Below are positions 46,101 through 53,532 of a stretch of 64,000 nucleotides of DNA, one piece after another; positions within the stretch are counted from its first letter, which is position 1; each line of letters starts with the position of its first letter. Below the pieces are notes generated by a model that saw nothing but the letters and a program-made list of their open reading frames with translations, did no database searches and had not been told where the DNA came from. The DNA comes from RUG14300 sp964561145. Lineage in GTDB: Bacteria; Bacillota; Clostridia; Christensenellales; CAG-1252. The translations under genes were made by a program, and so were the position numbers. The stretch is from contig CAZLNZ010000006.1 of the NCBI GenBank assembly GCA_964561145.1, forward strand, positions 1 to 64,000. Reading direction: 5' to 3'.

Positions 46101-47624
46101 TCGGTTGTTGATTTCGGTGATTTCATGTTTACATACTGTGAAAGCCTTACCTCGGCAAAGCTGGGTTCGGGAATCAAAAATATAGGACAATATACTTTCT
46201 ATGGCTGTTCCCTGCTTTCGAAGGTTGAGTTTAGCGGAAAGGAAATCGGAGAGCTTGCCTTCTCTCAAACGAGCTCATTAACCTATGTTGATTTATCCAA
46301 TGTCGAAAAAATCGGGTGGGGTGCTTTTGAGTCGAGTGGATTAAGCGGTGATGTGATCGCCGATAAACTGACAGTGCTCGATGATTATGCCTTCCAAAAT
46401 GCTAATATTAAATCCTTTAGCGGAGCGAGCTTGGCATCTATCGGTGTATCTGCTTTCCAGAACAATGCGGAACTTTCGGATTTCACTTTCTCAAAGAATT
46501 TGGAAAGTATCGGAACAGAGGCATTTTTAGGATGCAAGTCCCTAAAGACTTTCTATACACCGGAGCATTCTGCAACCGGTACAATAAATGATTTTGCATA
46601 TCTGAACAACGGAGTACTGTATACAAAAATGAAGTCGGGATATATGCAATTGACCTCGGTTCCTGCAGGACGTGAAGCACAGACCTTGATTGTCGACGAA
46701 GGAACTTATCGTATAGATAGATATGCCGGTAACGAGAATGAATATATAAAGGTAATAACTCTTCCCGATAGCTTAAGACTTATCGGAAACTATGCTTTTT
46801 ATGGATACAGTAAACTGAGCACCGTCGAGTTTAAATCTGTTACAGCACCTGCCCTTGAGGATTACTATAATAGTAGCTCCGAACTTGCCGAAACCGATCC
46901 CGGTTATGATTTACTACATAATAGCTTCGACCTCTTCGGATTTGAATTATACTACTATAACTTTATTGATCTAGCAGGCAAGAAGGAACCAATTTCGATG
47001 GTATTGCCGTCTAATGCCGACATTACAGGCTACGATAGTATTGTGTACGAAGCTTATTTTGGTAGTGTTGATAAGGCAATGAGAAGCAATTATGTTGCAA
47101 TGGAGAAGAACATGATTAACTTTATTTCCTATGCAAAGAAGGTTCAAGCTCTAAATGTAATTGGTCTTACAAGTGAAAATCTTATCAATAATGCAGTGGC
47201 TTGCTATAAGGCATTAACTCAAGATCCGACGTCATATGGAATCGATCCCGAGCTTTGGGAAGGATATGTCGAGAGCGTAACAAACGCAAAAGCAACTCTT
47301 ACAAAGCTTAAGATTGAGGATGCCGGACAAAAGGTAATCGCTGTTCAAGAAAGAATCGATTCCCTTCCCACCGAGTTTAAGGTTGAGGATTTGGAGTTAT
47401 TGAGATCTGTTGCAGCGGACATCAATGCTTTACTTCCTAAGGATAAGGCACTGTTAGATACCTCGAGATACGATCTATTGATAGCTTCTTATGATAGTTA
47501 CAGAGAGAGCGTAGTGCAAGAGGTAAGACCGATAATCAATTCCTTCGATAACATCGTGGCGGGTATTGCCGTTATGGTTTCCGTACTGGCAATAGGACTT
47601 GCTTTTGCCATTAAGGCGATATAA
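40161..47624 (+). CDS. Giant subtilisin-family lipoprotein protease with PA, Ig-like and BspA-type LRR domains
   Basis: The protein has 2487 residues and AAGGAG before the ATG. The lipobox LFAC places the lipid on Cys29. The subtilase domain has the complete triad: Asp230 in VAILDSG, His307 in EHGTHVAG and Ser632 in SGTSMATP. A protease-associated domain is inserted at about 507-580. A C5a-peptidase-like Fn3 region (about 730 onward), two Big_2-like domains (about 1170-1240 and 1297-1370), and about 20 BspA-type leucine-rich repeats (A-F-x-x-C/N-x-x-L, about 1380-2230) follow. The last ~25 residues form a membrane helix. It likely degrades proteins at the cell surface, feeding the Opp transporter encoded upstream. 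Confidence 0.9.
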   Translation: MKSTRRTNKLTLIVCAIVLATMCITLFACSSQIVTPSDSNGGIKNENLQELQILKSELKLTQEQTMSQIKADYLLENNGYKDDDEIVVMVSLQEEALLDAFNDRYYREYKTVAEFAESQVGIDMLAKIKSEQNSFVDSLKRAGYTLELVNSYNTIINAVAIEIPYGSMKSIEGLGGVKNVIMSETYNRPQEAKGESYSAVENIVDIYETGIYKSDCVDFKGRGTSVAILDSGFDLAHSVFSVDNIDDISEDQLMIKAQDIKDVLAYTKAATFTQDLDFSDVYYSTKIPFSYDYADKDPDVNPYDSEHGTHVAGIIAGKDDVITGIAIETQLVLLKVFPDLDDGGKTEDITAALEDAVLLGVDAINMSLGSSCGFAREEDGNAINDIYDKIKKAGISLITAASNSYSSGYGGDQGNTNLVTNPDSATVGSPSTYEAALSVASISGTKSKYLVANGSEVVFFNESNAVTGDPNDFFQELFEDLNVTNQKVTLNYVTVPGVGKAINYNGIDVKGKIALVRRGDNTFEEKALNAKAAGAIACIIYNNIDGDILMSMGKTDHIPTISISKDDGSKLAEKSEGTIVIDIANQAGPFMSDFSSWGPLPSLELKPEITAHGGNIKSSVPSGGYDELSGTSMATPNLCGIVVLIRQYLKEKYPEISAPELSKLTNQMLMSTATIILNEEGNPYSPRKQGAGLASIANVVNTKAYLSVDGIDRPKLDLLDDPTRTGVYTMKFNVHNMGDTSVVYDIDLIGMTESVSAYEKTHVAEKATILSNNFTLSVENGELKGNTLTVKGGETAKITLVYTLTDADKNMMDELFPYGMYVEGFVKLIDNSEESAVNLNIPFLAFYGDWTQAPMFDKTYYEVESEAHDQAIDDDDKIKADYYATTPYGSYYYNYIIPLGTYLYDVDTTKYDEIPATEEHIAISNVLGTIDGISAVYAGLLRNAKTMTYSIVDTVTGEVAYEEVFYNARKAYSYGGTPIPNYEYLKLKSTELGLINNRTYTFSMVGRLDYGDGGEANNVRSEFTFDFYFDDEAPVIKSATYEKVYDKTLKKDRYYINLVVYDNHYVQSITPIIFTSSSSYTFLTENPIPVYSEKGANNKVRFEITDYLNDIYADAIITSGLAFSIDDYALNSNIYICQLPGTRGDFKFTSDGTMDGADLIILSVEEGELVDLTRYLATSDSTVDENKDYLKYLVWTSSNEKVIEVKEGILKANKAGRATVTVQEQMELKQAILIINVKSKQDEVAEASDAVIGNVDEGKIKEIRFAYFDTLFAYSRAAQTSEIGQTGDRKFISAMNGISFYPGEKIQLFYDIEPWYVADNYKVSFESTNPLVATVNEEGEVTGLKEGTTSIVLRVEGSSLMARVRITIKNEFVIENRSLIAYKGLGGDVVIPDDEGILYIGAYAFCLYTTDNTIELTEEDYDANKIPATNTSVTSVVIPNGVEDIQKYAFYNCSGLRSVVIPDTVKYIRECAFYNDVKLEEIDIKNVQVIGREAFKGCVKLDNVDLSKVYAIGSKAFDGCSSLSKADLSSLRNTGDTAFRHCTNLKELIINEHTKLAQAMFVDIGVEEVTIYNKGTYIPAFLFANCVNLKKVILKNDLEGIQNGAFSGCEALTDFAIEGELKSIGEQAFYNDVALKTFILPDCDVSIDVYAFYKCESLSELVFKANTHLSSTNGAMFQDTALSSFTVSEDNMWYSSSDNGLLISKDGKSIILASIGIDFGDLVIDEGVEYIEDGAFSGATINSLTITNNKTIIGDYAFANCLTLSKIVFPDKKGVELGKHSFNGAEKLVEVENSDKVLKMDDYAFANTSLKEIVLGANGEFGEGAFFQSSLEQVTIGANSKFGMGAFQKCLSLITVNMPEQGGVRFGQSCFANDANLKNIDLTKISTVISNEAFYGCSSLYEANIPHVTKIGSYAFADCSSLTKVTLENVQVIGEGAFGRYEQYSQAPRIEKIDLPETLTSLGDGAFIGCSALQSVVVPDSVVDFGDFMFTYCESLTSAKLGSGIKNIGQYTFYGCSLLSKVEFSGKEIGELAFSQTSSLTYVDLSNVEKIGWGAFESSGLSGDVIADKLTVLDDYAFQNANIKSFSGASLASIGVSAFQNNAELSDFTFSKNLESIGTEAFLGCKSLKTFYTPEHSATGTINDFAYLNNGVLYTKMKSGYMQLTSVPAGREAQTLIVDEGTYRIDRYAGNENEYIKVITLPDSLRLIGNYAFYGYSKLSTVEFKSVTAPALEDYYNSSSELAETDPGYDLLHNSFDLFGFELYYYNFIDLAGKKEPISMVLPSNADITGYDSIVYEAYFGSVDKAMRSNYVAMEKNMINFISYAKKVQALNVIGLTSENLINNAVACYKALTQDPTSYGIDPELWEGYVESVTNAKATLTKLKIEDAGQKVIAVQERIDSLPTEFKVEDLELLRSVAADINALLPKDKALLDTSRYDLLIASYDSYRESVVQEVRPIINSFDNIVAGIAVMVSVLAIGLAFAIKAI

Positions 47625-47634
47625 GGAGTAGCGT

Positions 47635-48186
47635 ATGAAGAATAACATAAAGAATGCATGCGTAATAATATCATTAATATTGATACTCACCTTCCTTGTG
47701 GTTGTTTTTGGGGCCTGCAAGGAAAGCGAGAAGGATATTCTCGGAAACTCTATGAGCGACGTCAAAGCAGCGTCCTTTGATATTAGCGTTTTCGATAACG
47801 GAGTAAAGGTTTACGGCTATAAAAAGAGTGTTACCCTTCAAGAAACAAAAGCTGAAATCGCAACCGAAGAATCCAAGCTCAATTCCGGCTTTGTACTAGA
47901 GAGTAATACCACTTACGATAGTGTGGAAAATCCCGATTTATCCAAGCTTATTGTGCTCGACTTAAACGACGAGCTTATAGATAGCAAGGAACGGAAAAAC
48001 GACGTTTTAACCTTAAAAGTAAAAAAAGAAAATGCACCTAAGGTTTTAGGTATATACGATTACGGCTTTGCCGAGGATATCGTTGTACGGTGCGTGTTTA
48101 ATTCAAAGAGATTGGAAAGCGTTACGTCTGAATTCACCGCAGATAGCGGTAGAACGTTGGTTGTAACCTACACCTATTCTTATTAA
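47635..48186 (+). CDS. Small lipoprotein of unknown function
   Basis: The protein has 183 residues. The signal peptide ends VFGAC (Cys at about 28). The remainder alternates charged and beta-prone stretches (VKVYGYKKSVTLQETKAEIA) with no domain I recognise. It sits 10 bp after the giant protease and 13 bp before the next lipoprotein, so it is cotranscribed with them. Confidence 0.7.
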   Translation: MKNNIKNACVIISLILILTFLVVVFGACKESEKDILGNSMSDVKAASFDISVFDNGVKVYGYKKSVTLQETKAEIATEESKLNSGFVLESNTTYDSVENPDLSKLIVLDLNDELIDSKERKNDVLTLKVKKENAPKVLGIYDYGFAEDIVVRCVFNSKRLESVTSEFTADSGRTLVVTYTYSY

Positions 48187-48199
48187 GGAGGGTGAAGTG

Positions 48200-50548
48200 A
48201 TGGAAAAAAGATCATTTATATTACTTATCTGTTTGGTATTGGCTTTGTCGCTTACAATGACTTTTGTTGCGTGCGATAATTCTACCGAAAAAGAAACACT
48301 TGCTGCACCAAAAGGATTAAAAGTTAGTGATACCGGCTTGATAACATGGAATGCCGTTGAAAATGCAAGCGGTTACATTGTTACCGTTAACGGTGTAAAG
48401 AATATCGTTTGCGAAACACAATATCAGGGAAATAGCGACGAGAGTTTTACCTTCTTCGTTATAGCAACGGCAGAGGGATATAATAATTCTCCCTCTACGA
48501 TGAGTTTGACCTATACGCCCTCTACAAAACCCGTAGAACCGGATGTGCCTGTCGTTCCGACACCTGATCTTAGCGGTGTCACTGTTGCAATTAAGGGCAC
48601 CTCTGAAGTTAGAAGCGGAAAGAGCGTTACGCTTACCGCGAATGTTAGTGGAGCAGAGGATACCTCTGTTGTGTGGGCTGTTACCGAGGGTGGTGAGTTT
48701 GCCGGTATCGATGAAAACGGTATAGTCACCGCTAAAGAGGTAAGCGGCGATAAGACTATAGTAATCACTGCGACAAGCGTTGCAAACAATGAAAAAAGTG
48801 CTACAAAGATTATGACAGTTGTAGCTCGCCCCGAGCTTACTCAAGCTATGCTCGATTATGTTGCGAATCAAGATAAGATAGGCTTTGAGGGATATATAAA
48901 CATTAGCGTGTATTCTATCGGACTTTTTGAAAAGCTAGAAACAAACTATTCAACCGTTATCAAGACTTCCTTAGACGGCACAAACTGGTATGCAGAATAT
49001 GAAAATGCTTCCGCAGGAGTGAAGAGTGCTCTTTACTATAAAAAGTACAATGATTTAGCTTGTCAAGTAAGTGTTAGCTTTATGAATGAGGAGAGTTACA
49101 CTCCAATGGTCGAGAATGACAATGAGGTTAAGTGGAAGGATTCCGGCTTATATAATAACTTTGTCGGATTGACTGTCGAGGATTTTATATTTGACGAGGA
49201 AATCTGGAGATACAAGTATGTTGGAAAAGACGAAACTCTTGTTCAAAGAATGGTGGCAAGTGCTAACCCTTATGATTTCAAGGCAAAGGAATTTTCTTTG
49301 ATTATTGATGACGGAGAAGTAGTAGGTATTTATGCTTTAAGCGGAGATCATTATGAAATACTTGAGGGTTACAGAGCTGTTCAGGAATTGTTTGTAGCGG
49401 TAGGAATAGGAGAAACTGTAGAGGTTCCCACGATAACAAAGTACTCTCACGAGGATATTCATGACGAGCTTAAGACCGCAATCGATAATATGCATGCATT
49501 AGATTCATATAAATTAACCTTTAAGGAGATAACAAAGTCCTATTTATCGACAACTTATACCGAAAAGGGCTTTACCGAATACATAACCAATGATCTGTAT
49601 TACTTCGTTCCGTTCAGTGTTAGCTATGATACCTATGGTAAAGAGGTTCATAACGATGACTTAACTAATACCTACGGATACAAAAGGATGTCGGATGGTC
49701 TGTACAACTCCTTCTATTCGATTGATGATGACAGATATTCGGCAAATCGTGCTTTCGATGGAGATCTAAGTGAAGCTAAACCAAGCTTTGCTTTCGCTGC
49801 CGAGCTTTTCCGCAAGTATTACAAGGATGAAGAGGATGGAAGCATTACATATTATGTTGACTCCGTTATGAGTTCTGTTGCATCAACTTTCTATTATAGT
49901 GTAGGAAACAGTGATGTTAATATGTATGGTATTTTCGCAACCGAGGGCTACACCTCAAGCACGGACAGCTTTACCCCATACGTTGTTGTAAAGGATGGTT
50001 ATATTCAAAGTGCCTGTTTCTATTATTATATGGGTTCCCTTTATGGAGTAGTTGAATTAACGTATAGCGATTTCAACGAAACCGAAATACCCGAAGGGGT
50101 TGAGGTTGAGTTCGATACGCGTAATGTACCTACTTCTTGGGAAGAGCTTACCATAGAGGTTTCAATAGATTCTTCCTCCACAAGTGAAGATGAAACTGTA
50201 AATGCCTTGGCTTATTTGAAAAAGTTCTTTGACGATGAAGATATTGCCGAGAATCTCCCCTTCTTTGGTAACGTTTTGGGAGATACGTATGGTTTTGGTA
50301 TGACATCTTATCGTATCCCGTATGGAACGACTAACGCCGAGCCCTCTATAATAATGTACTATGACGTTCCATTGGATTTAGACTATACCATAGACTCTTC
50401 ACTTAACGCAATCGGCAATTATTTGGAGTCCTTGGGCTTTGAAAAGAACGGTGGCGGCGAGTACATTTTAGGCGATGTATGCGTTCTTCCCATGGATAAT
50501 AGTCTGGATTTGATAATCTATGTTTGGAAAAATCCCAAGAGTGCATAA
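48200..50548 (+). CDS. Lipoprotein with Fn3/Ig-like domains, paralogue A
   Basis: The protein has 782 residues. ATG 48200 follows GGAGGG; the preceding GTG at 48197 is a second option. The lipobox FVAC is at about 25. An Fn3-like unit (LKVSDTGLITWNAVENASGY) and a Big_2-like domain (about 130-210) lead to a ~550-residue C-terminal region. That region shares order and motifs with the next gene (a DNMHALDSYKLTF-type helix-strand, an EIPEGVEVEF...VPTSWEEL element). It is the last gene before a 223-bp gap and probably ends the Opp-protease operon. Confidence 0.75.
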   Translation: MEKRSFILLICLVLALSLTMTFVACDNSTEKETLAAPKGLKVSDTGLITWNAVENASGYIVTVNGVKNIVCETQYQGNSDESFTFFVIATAEGYNNSPSTMSLTYTPSTKPVEPDVPVVPTPDLSGVTVAIKGTSEVRSGKSVTLTANVSGAEDTSVVWAVTEGGEFAGIDENGIVTAKEVSGDKTIVITATSVANNEKSATKIMTVVARPELTQAMLDYVANQDKIGFEGYINISVYSIGLFEKLETNYSTVIKTSLDGTNWYAEYENASAGVKSALYYKKYNDLACQVSVSFMNEESYTPMVENDNEVKWKDSGLYNNFVGLTVEDFIFDEEIWRYKYVGKDETLVQRMVASANPYDFKAKEFSLIIDDGEVVGIYALSGDHYEILEGYRAVQELFVAVGIGETVEVPTITKYSHEDIHDELKTAIDNMHALDSYKLTFKEITKSYLSTTYTEKGFTEYITNDLYYFVPFSVSYDTYGKEVHNDDLTNTYGYKRMSDGLYNSFYSIDDDRYSANRAFDGDLSEAKPSFAFAAELFRKYYKDEEDGSITYYVDSVMSSVASTFYYSVGNSDVNMYGIFATEGYTSSTDSFTPYVVVKDGYIQSACFYYYMGSLYGVVELTYSDFNETEIPEGVEVEFDTRNVPTSWEELTIEVSIDSSSTSEDETVNALAYLKKFFDDEDIAENLPFFGNVLGDTYGFGMTSYRIPYGTTNAEPSIIMYYDVPLDLDYTIDSSLNAIGNYLESLGFEKNGGGEYILGDVCVLPMDNSLDLIIYVWKNPKSA

Positions 50549-50686
50549 ACGTATAAAAAATACATATTGGTATTCTAAGGGTGTGATGTACCATTTTGTA
50601 AAAAAATCTTATAAAACAATACATTTTTTTCACAAAAGGGGTTAAAATCTTTTGGAAAACGGGTGTGCAATGTTTTATAATTAATT

Positions 50687-50745
50687 ATCGCATAAATCGA
50701 ATGTATTTTTTATGCGATTAAAAATGAATAAATGTATATTTATTC
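50687..50745 (+). promoter_or_regulatory. Two consecutive hairpins in the leader of a lipoprotein gene
   Basis: ATCGCATAAA/TTTATGCGAT (50687-50696 and 50709-50718, perfect) is followed by GAATAAA/TTTATTC (50726-50732 and 50739-50745). They lie 27-85 bases before the ATG. The first could be an operator or a weak terminator of the previous operon. Confidence 0.45.
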
Positions 50746-50771
50746 GATAGATAATATTTTAGGAGAATAAT

Positions 50772-53444
50772 ATGAAAAAGAAAGGTCTATTAACAATTGC
50801 TATTTCCGTTATCGTAATCATGGCTGTTGCATTAACACTTGTTGCTTGCGATGATGTTAAGGATGTAGCCGAAACGATTTCAATAAGCGTTAGTTCTGCT
50901 GAAATCAGCGAAGGTGATTCAGTTAGCTTGAGCGTATCAACATCGAAGGGTAGCTCTTACCAAATAAGTGTATCTGAACCCGGCTTGATTTCCATTGATG
51001 CAGATGGCGGAATTAGCGTGATAGGCAAAACAGATCAAGATAAAAATGTTACAATAACAGCTTCTCTAGTGGAGAATCCTTCTATTTTTAATAGTGTAAG
51101 CATTTTGGTTAAAGCTAATTCAACTCCCAGCTTTACAATTACCGCTACCTCCAATGTTTCGATATTAACATCTGACGGAAGTGCTGTAATAACCGTAAAC
51201 GTATCTGACGGAAGCGGGTATGTACTATCTGTTAAGAACGATGATGAGACCGTTGAAATCAATGGTAGCACGGTTACAGTTAAGAATGTACCTAGCATTG
51301 ATAAGTATGTAACTATCGTTGCCACCTCTACGGTTGATTCTAATGTTACAGGAAGCGTTAATCTTTTGATAAAGGCAGACGTTATTCAAGGTCAAGTTGG
51401 AGAATTAACCTCTGATATGATTTCTGCATTGGGTAATGCTAGCATAACCATTTCGGGAACCGTAACAGATTATTACCAAGACTGTAATGACGGCTCGAAT
51501 AACACTAAACACGAGTATAAGACCTATATCGAGATGGAAGACGGAAAATGGAATGGTTCTTGGTATGCTCAAGAAAAGAATCAGAACGTTATCGAGTATT
51601 ACTATCGTAAGGGTAGCTCGATTGTAACCAATTCTGACGGTGTAAGCGGATCCTCCTTCGATAAGGTATATATCAACAAGGACAATGTTGCTACACAAAA
51701 GACTATAACCGACTATAACAGCATTTCTTCGGTATGGGATACCCAACATTTATGGAACCATCTCGGAAATCTTAATGTAAACAAGTTTAGCTATGATCCT
51801 AGCGAACCCGATACATATATTTACAACTTCGATGCAAATAGCATGGATGATCAATATTTGATGACCTATCTTGCGATTTGTATGACTCCTATGCTTGGAA
51901 ATTCTGATACTTTCTATACCTTTGCATTGATTGTTGAAGACGGTGTTATTACGAAGATTAAGGCACAAACCGAAGTTATCTATTATGAAGGAGGATATGA
52001 GATCGAGGATGCAAGCGAGCAGGATAATGCGGATACCATCACCTATACCGATGCTATATTTGAGATTTCAAATGTAGGTTGTACAAAGGTTGCCGATCCC
52101 GCTCCCTACGAGGAGACCAGATATGGCGATAAGCTTGCCGAGGCATTGGCAAAGATGAACAATGCAAAAAATTATACCTTTGATGTAACTGAAACATATA
52201 CCTATAAGCCTACAACCGATTCCGATGATTATAGCTATGCAGATGCAACTGACGTATCTAAGCCCGTTGACTATATTTCTGCAACAGGAAAGGAAGGTGT
52301 CAAGGGTTGGGTAACCGCGGAAGGTGCTTTATTCGCTACTACGGGTATGTACACATATACCTCTGACGGAAAACCTTACCATACTTCTCACAGCGGTTAT
52401 AAGCAATTTGATGGCTATTACGAGGAGTTTGTATTCAATGCTACTGCTTACGAGGTAGGCACACAGATAGACAATGACGGAAATGAGGTTAAGGTATACA
52501 GAACCGCAATGCAAGGTAAAAAGCATGTAGCAGGTTCTATGTTTGACAAACTTCCTACCTTCGATCTTTCTCCCAATATATTTAGATTTGCAGGTTCCAC
52601 TGAGGACGAGTACGGCAATATCTCTTATAAGTTTGTTTTAAGAGATTCTACAATTTCCCGTGAGGTTGCTTGTGAAATCGCACGTTATGACGAAGCAAAG
52701 AACGCAGAGGAGAGCATCAGCCAAAGCTTAACGATTGTCATCGACGGAAACGGAAACATTGTATCGACGTTAATTCCCTTCTCGATTACCTACGGAACCT
52801 ATACAGGTTATTATCAAACTTCATTCTCCGATGTAGGAAGCACAGAGCTTCCCGCAGGTACCTTTGAGGACTATGTTGAGCGTGAAATTCCCGATAGCTG
52901 GAACGAATTTACGCTTACCGACTACTACTATTTGCACACTAACGACCATACCAATAATTACGGATGCTATGACGGAACCGATTGGGATTGCTCCAAGGGT
53001 ACCCACGTTGCCGCTGCAGACTATGTATTCACTCAAATCTTCGGTGAGGATGCTGTTAAAAACGATTTAATCAGCCCTGCAGCCTTTGTTGAAATCTTCG
53101 GAGATAACACTCATGGTCCTTGGTATCACGATAGAGAGACTTCCGCTGAAAATGTATGGTTAGAGTATTTATCCATAACAACTCAAACCGACATCTATGA
53201 CGAGAATATGAAGGTTAATGACGAACTATTTGCAGACCTCTATAACAAGATGAAGGAAGTTATGGCAAAATACGGTTATACATTGTCTGAAGGCAATACC
53301 GATATTTCCGGTGGAAAATCAGGACAATCCGATCGTTATGTAACCTTTATTAAAGGTGATGTTCAAATCGTTATTCAAAACAATCACACCAAGAATTTCT
53401 GGATTTACTTCTATAAGACAGGTGATTGGACTTTAAGCAAATAA
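50772..53444 (+). CDS. Lipoprotein with bacterial Ig-like domains, paralogue B
   Basis: The protein has 890 residues; AGGAGA precedes the ATG. The lipobox LVAC is at about 25. Two Ig-like domains (about 30-110 and 115-200) have the ISVSSAEISEGDSVSLSV and GLISIDADG patterns. A long C-terminal region without a recognised family follows; it shares ALAKMNNAKNYTFDV and ELPAGTFEDYVEREIPDSWNEF elements with the preceding lipoprotein gene, so the two are paralogues. It is rich in Tyr and Asp as are many gut-Clostridia surface proteins. Role unknown. Confidence 0.75.
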   Translation: MKKKGLLTIAISVIVIMAVALTLVACDDVKDVAETISISVSSAEISEGDSVSLSVSTSKGSSYQISVSEPGLISIDADGGISVIGKTDQDKNVTITASLVENPSIFNSVSILVKANSTPSFTITATSNVSILTSDGSAVITVNVSDGSGYVLSVKNDDETVEINGSTVTVKNVPSIDKYVTIVATSTVDSNVTGSVNLLIKADVIQGQVGELTSDMISALGNASITISGTVTDYYQDCNDGSNNTKHEYKTYIEMEDGKWNGSWYAQEKNQNVIEYYYRKGSSIVTNSDGVSGSSFDKVYINKDNVATQKTITDYNSISSVWDTQHLWNHLGNLNVNKFSYDPSEPDTYIYNFDANSMDDQYLMTYLAICMTPMLGNSDTFYTFALIVEDGVITKIKAQTEVIYYEGGYEIEDASEQDNADTITYTDAIFEISNVGCTKVADPAPYEETRYGDKLAEALAKMNNAKNYTFDVTETYTYKPTTDSDDYSYADATDVSKPVDYISATGKEGVKGWVTAEGALFATTGMYTYTSDGKPYHTSHSGYKQFDGYYEEFVFNATAYEVGTQIDNDGNEVKVYRTAMQGKKHVAGSMFDKLPTFDLSPNIFRFAGSTEDEYGNISYKFVLRDSTISREVACEIARYDEAKNAEESISQSLTIVIDGNGNIVSTLIPFSITYGTYTGYYQTSFSDVGSTELPAGTFEDYVEREIPDSWNEFTLTDYYYLHTNDHTNNYGCYDGTDWDCSKGTHVAAADYVFTQIFGEDAVKNDLISPAAFVEIFGDNTHGPWYHDRETSAENVWLEYLSITTQTDIYDENMKVNDELFADLYNKMKEVMAKYGYTLSEGNTDISGGKSGQSDRYVTFIKGDVQIVIQNNHTKNFWIYFYKTGDWTLSK

Positions 53445-53470
53445 GATTTAACAATAAAAAACACCCTTCT

Positions 53471-53511
53471 AATAAGCATATTCCCCGAAAAGAAAGGGGA
53501 GTATGCTTATT
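53471..53511. terminator. Long stem-loop between lipoprotein genes
   Basis: Sixteen-bp arms (53471-53486 and 53496-53511, one G-U pair) surround a 9-nt A/G loop. No T-run follows on the plus strand, so it may be a weak terminator or an RNA-stability element. Confidence 0.5.
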
Positions 53512-53532
53512 GCAAATTATAAGGACCTATAT

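Noticed and set aside
53503..53532. Upstream start for the 1255-residue lipoprotein
   Set aside because: It begins inside a 16-bp stem-loop and would put ten residues before an otherwise normal lipoprotein signal peptide.
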